Positions 6,678-8,750 of a stretch of 8,750 nt of DNA are shown in pieces. The stretch lies in assembly GCA_902489295.1 (NCBI GenBank), contig CABTZM010000082.1:1-8750 (forward strand). Reading direction: 5' to 3'. The stretch's first letter is position 1; every line of letters starts with the position of its first letter. The stretch is from an uncultured Collinsella sp. GTDB lineage: Bacteria > Actinomycetota > Coriobacteriia > Coriobacteriales > Coriobacteriaceae. A program made the translations under genes and the position numbers. The notes beneath the pieces were generated by a model. That model saw only the letters and a program-made list of their open reading frames with translations, searched no databases and was not told the DNA's origin.

Positions 6678-6746
6678 AACAAACAATTTGTTAGGTTTAC
6701 CAATCAAAAAGTGTGATAGAACAGTGCTAACAAACTTTTTGTTTGG
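6678..6746. promoter_or_regulatory. Paired 18-bp operator-like direct repeats upstream of dpaL
   Basis: Two 18-bp sites, 6678-6695 (AACAAACAATTTGTTAGG) and 6729-6746 (AACAAACTTTTTGTTTGG), match at 15 of 18 positions. Each is itself partly palindromic (AACAAA facing TTTGTT). Their starts are 51 bp apart, close to five helical turns, so bound dimers would face the same side of the DNA. The right end of the second site overlaps TTGGCA (6743-6748), a 5-of-6 match to a -35 hexamer, although the -10 region 17 bp on is poor. The location between the PAS-HTH regulator and dpaL makes that regulator the likely ligand. Confidence 0.6.
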
Positions 6747-6835
6747 CATCCACATAAAAGTTCAGTCGCATGAATGGGAATGGGCTGAAACGCGTATGCG
6801 GGGGCCGGCAAGAGAGGACTTAAGGAGTTCACCGT

Positions 6836-8050
6836 ATGGCCGATAAGATCCAGTGGGCGGGCAACACGATGCCCAAGAGCGATGACAAGCACTTGGGAAT
6901 CATGAGCCTCGACCACGTGAAGAAGGCCCGCGCCTTCCACCAGTCGTTCCCCCAGTACACCGTCACTCCGCTTGCCCGCCTGGATGGTCAGGCTGCGCGC
7001 CTGGGCCTTTCCAACCTGTGCGTTAAGGACGAGAGCTATCGCTTTGGCCTCAACGCCTTTAAGGTCCTGGGCGGTTCGTTTGCCATGGCCAACTACATTG
7101 CCGAGGAGACCGGCAAGGACGTTGCCGAGTGCACCTTCGATTACCTGACCTCCGATCAGCTTGCCAAGGACTTTGGCCAGGCCACCTTCTTTACTGCCAC
7201 CGACGGCAACCATGGCCGCGGCGTGGCATGGGCTGCCAACAAGCTGGGCCAGAAGGCCGTCGTGCACATGCCCAAGGGTTCCACCAAGCCCCGCTTTGAT
7301 AACATCGCCGCCGAGGGCGCCACGGTGACCATCGAAGAGGTCAACTACGACGAGTGCGTGCGCATGGCCGCCGCCGAGGCCGACGCCTGCGAGCGCGGCG
7401 TCATCGTTCAGGATACCGCCTGGGAGGGCTACGAGAAGATCCCGTCCTGGATCATGGAGGGCTACGGCACCATGGCTTCCGAGGCTGCCGAGCAGCTGCG
7501 CGAGATGGCCATCAACCGCCCGACGCACGTCTTTGTCCAGGCTGGCGTGGGCTCGCTCGCCGGCGCCGTGGTGGGCTACTTCACCAACCTGTATCCCGAT
7601 AACCCGCCCACCTTCGTCGTGGTCGAGTGCGCGCCTGCCGCCTGCCTGTACAAGGGCGCTGCCGCCGGCGACGGCGATCCGCGCATCGTGGACGGCGACA
7701 TGCCCTCCATCATGGCCGGCCTGTGCTGCGGCGAGCCCAACATCCTGGGTTGGGATATCCTGCGCAACCACACCACCGCCTTCGTGTCCTGCCCCGACTG
7801 GGTCACCGCTCGCGGCATGCGCACCCTGGGCGCTCCCGAGAAGGGCGACCCGCGCGTTATCTCCGGCGAGTCCGGCGCCGTGACCACCGGCCTGGTCGAG
7901 ACCCTCATGCTCGATCCCGAGTACGCCGAGCTCAAGGAGCTCATCGGCCTGGACAAGACGAGCTCCGTGCTCTGCTTCTCCACGGAAGGTGACACGGACC
8001 CGGATCAGTACCGTCGCATCGTCTGGGAGGGCGAGTATCCGACCTGCTAG
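6836..8050 (+). CDS. dpaL: 2,3-Diaminopropionate ammonia-lyase
   Basis: This 404-aa protein matches the usual length of DpaL (YgeX), a cytoplasmic PLP enzyme (fold type II) that converts 2,3-diaminopropionate to pyruvate and two ammonia. Visible features are the PLP-binding Lys76 in FGLNAFKVLGG, the TATDGNHGRG motif (120-129) that binds cofactor and holds the likely second catalytic acid Asp123, the conserved DTAWEGYEKIPSWIMEGY segment (193-210), the glycine-rich phosphate loop QAGVGSLAGA (235-244), and SGESGAVTTG (343-352). The ATG follows AAGGAG at eight bases. It is divergent from the PAS-HTH regulator and followed by ygeY in the same direction after 238 bp, probably on one transcript. In gut anaerobes ygeX lies in the purine/urate degradation gene set. 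Codon use is strongly GC-ending, consistent with high expression. Confidence 0.96.
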   Translation: MADKIQWAGNTMPKSDDKHLGIMSLDHVKKARAFHQSFPQYTVTPLARLDGQAARLGLSNLCVKDESYRFGLNAFKVLGGSFAMANYIAEETGKDVAECTFDYLTSDQLAKDFGQATFFTATDGNHGRGVAWAANKLGQKAVVHMPKGSTKPRFDNIAAEGATVTIEEVNYDECVRMAAAEADACERGVIVQDTAWEGYEKIPSWIMEGYGTMASEAAEQLREMAINRPTHVFVQAGVGSLAGAVVGYFTNLYPDNPPTFVVVECAPAACLYKGAAAGDGDPRIVDGDMPSIMAGLCCGEPNILGWDILRNHTTAFVSCPDWVTARGMRTLGAPEKGDPRVISGESGAVTTGLVETLMLDPEYAELKELIGLDKTSSVLCFSTEGDTDPDQYRRIVWEGEYPTC

Positions 8051-8060
8051 CGGGTCTGAC

Positions 8061-8184
8061 CTGTCCGGAGGCAGCCGGAGGACTTTACTCCCTGCTCGGA
8101 CAGTCCTGCTCGCACGGAGAGCACATTAAGTGCTCTCCGGCTCGTGCGGAACTCGCGACGGAGCAAAGTCCTCCGTCCGCCTCC
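8061..8184. repeat. Large palindromic element between dpaL and ygeY
   Basis: Long arms at 8067-8091 and 8160-8184 pair at 22 of 25 positions. They enclose a strong hairpin, CGGAGAGCAC (8115-8124) with GTGCTCTCCG (8130-8139) and loop ATTAA, itself extended by CGCAC/GTGCG (8111-8115, 8144-8148). The left arm can instead fold locally: CTGTCCG (8061-8067) with CGGACAG (8097-8103), GCAG/CTGC, and GGAG/CTCC. The right arm can fold as GGAG/CTCC (8160-8174). The two local loops, GACTTTA and CAAAGTC, are complementary. No T-run follows any stem, so it is not an ordinary intrinsic terminator. It may be a transcript-processing or stabilising structure, an attenuator, or a dispersed palindromic repeat. 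Confidence 0.75.
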
Positions 8185-8223
8185 TATGGTTACTTGCTTG
8201 TGGGGTGCTCGACCTCACGCTGC

Positions 8224-8263
8224 TTGGCACAAGTGATCTATCTGAAATATCTACCTGTAGGTA
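8224..8263 (+). promoter_or_regulatory. Weak promoter-like element and short palindrome before ygeY
   Basis: TTGGCA (8224-8229) is a 5-of-6 match to a -35 box. At 18 bp it is followed by TATCTA (8248-8253), a weak -10. The inverted repeat TACCT-GT-AGGTA (8252-8263) overlaps its downstream edge, as an operator would. This could give ygeY its own transcript in addition to read-through from dpaL. Confidence 0.28.
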
Positions 8264-8288
8264 AACCCTTGTAGAAAGGTTGACTGTT

Positions 8289-8750
8289 ATGACTAAAGAA
8301 CTCGATTTTGATGCCATTAAGGCTGCGGCTGAGTCTCATCGTGCTGATATGACGCGTTTTCTTCGCGCAATGATTAGCCACCCCTCTGAGTCCTGCGAGG
8401 AGGGCGAGGTTGTCGCTTGCATCAAGGCCGAGATGGAGAGCCTTGGCTATGACGAGGTCAAGGTCGATGGCTTGGGTAACGTCATGGGCTTTATGGGCGA
8501 GGGCGACAAGATCATCGCCATCGACTCCCATATCGACACCGTCGGCATCGGCAACATCGAGAACTGGGATGCCGATCCCTATGAGGGCTACGAGACCGAC
8601 GAGATCATCTACGGCCGCGGCGGCTCCGACCAGGAGGGCGGCATGGCTTCTGCTACCTATGCTGCCAAGATGATGAAGGACATGGGCCTCATCCCCGAGG
8701 GCTACAAGATCATGGTCGTCGGCACCGTCCAGGAAGAGGACTGCGACGGC
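8289..8750 (+). CDS. ygeY: YgeY family M20 metallohydrolase (5' part, runs off window)
   Basis: The first 154 codons of an M20-family zinc hydrolase are present; the C-terminal half lies beyond the window. Visible metal-site motifs are SHIDT (80-84, with His81 and catalytic-support Asp83), GRGGSDQEGG (109-118, bridging Asp114) and VQEEDCDG (147-154, general base Glu149 and metal ligand Glu150). The match to YgeY, rather than ArgE or DapE, rests on these segments and on the position directly after dpaL/ygeX. YgeY-type proteins are linked to selenium-dependent and purine catabolism in anaerobes; the exact substrate is unsettled, probably an N-acyl or carbamoyl amino-acid intermediate. The ATG follows GAAAGG by nine bases. 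An imperfect palindrome, TACCT-GT-AGGTA, lies 25 bp upstream of the start. Confidence 0.88.
   Translation, partial: MTKELDFDAIKAAAESHRADMTRFLRAMISHPSESCEEGEVVACIKAEMESLGYDEVKVDGLGNVMGFMGEGDKIIAIDSHIDTVGIGNIENWDADPYEGYETDEIIYGRGGSDQEGGMASATYAAKMMKDMGLIPEGYKIMVVGTVQEEDCDG

Noticed and set aside
6704..7771. 355-aa minus-strand frame across dpaL
   Set aside because: It is antisense to an unmistakable PLP enzyme. Its Gly/Ala/His/Val-rich translation is typical of a shadow of GC-rich codons.
8061..8184. Rho-independent terminator after dpaL
   Set aside because: The stems are strong, but no T-run follows any of them. The element is reported as a palindromic repeat instead.

Overview
The window looks like chromosomal DNA of a gut coriobacterium, most likely Collinsella or a close relative. 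This rests on the high-GC codon use of the right-hand genes and on the presence of a dpaL-ygeY pair. The genus is an inference, because no rRNA or other marker gene is present.

The left part (1-3180) is visibly less GC-rich. It holds two minus-strand genes: a XerC/D-type tyrosine recombinase (50-1033) and a soluble Hanks-type Ser/Thr protein kinase (1458-2972). The kinase N-terminal domain resembles domains seen on abortive-infection (AbiJ-type) proteins. A 424-bp non-coding stretch between them carries three hairpins upstream of the recombinase. A recombinase beside an orphan kinase in foreign-looking DNA suggests an acquired, possibly anti-phage, accessory segment.

The middle (3267-5781) holds three genes of unknown function: a 213-aa acidic soluble protein (+), a 140-aa protein (-), and a 328-aa acidic Ala/Pro-rich protein with one C-terminal membrane segment (-). 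Between the last two lies a 33-bp tandem repeat (4616-4724) that may be the remnant of an insertion-sequence end, plus a terminator-like hairpin.

The right part (5905-8750) is a catabolic locus. A YheO/DauR-type PAS-HTH regulator (5905-6558, -) is divergent from dpaL/ygeX (6836-8050, +), a PLP-dependent 2,3-diaminopropionate ammonia-lyase. dpaL is followed by the start of ygeY (8289 to the window end), an M20-family metallohydrolase. In gut anaerobes ygeX and ygeY belong to the ygeW/X/Y-ygfK-ssnA gene set linked to purine and urate breakdown, so the rest of that set may continue to the right. The divergent intergenic region has two near-identical 18-bp sites spaced 51 bp apart, good operator candidates. 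The dpaL-ygeY gap contains a 124-bp palindromic element that can fold in two mutually exclusive ways.
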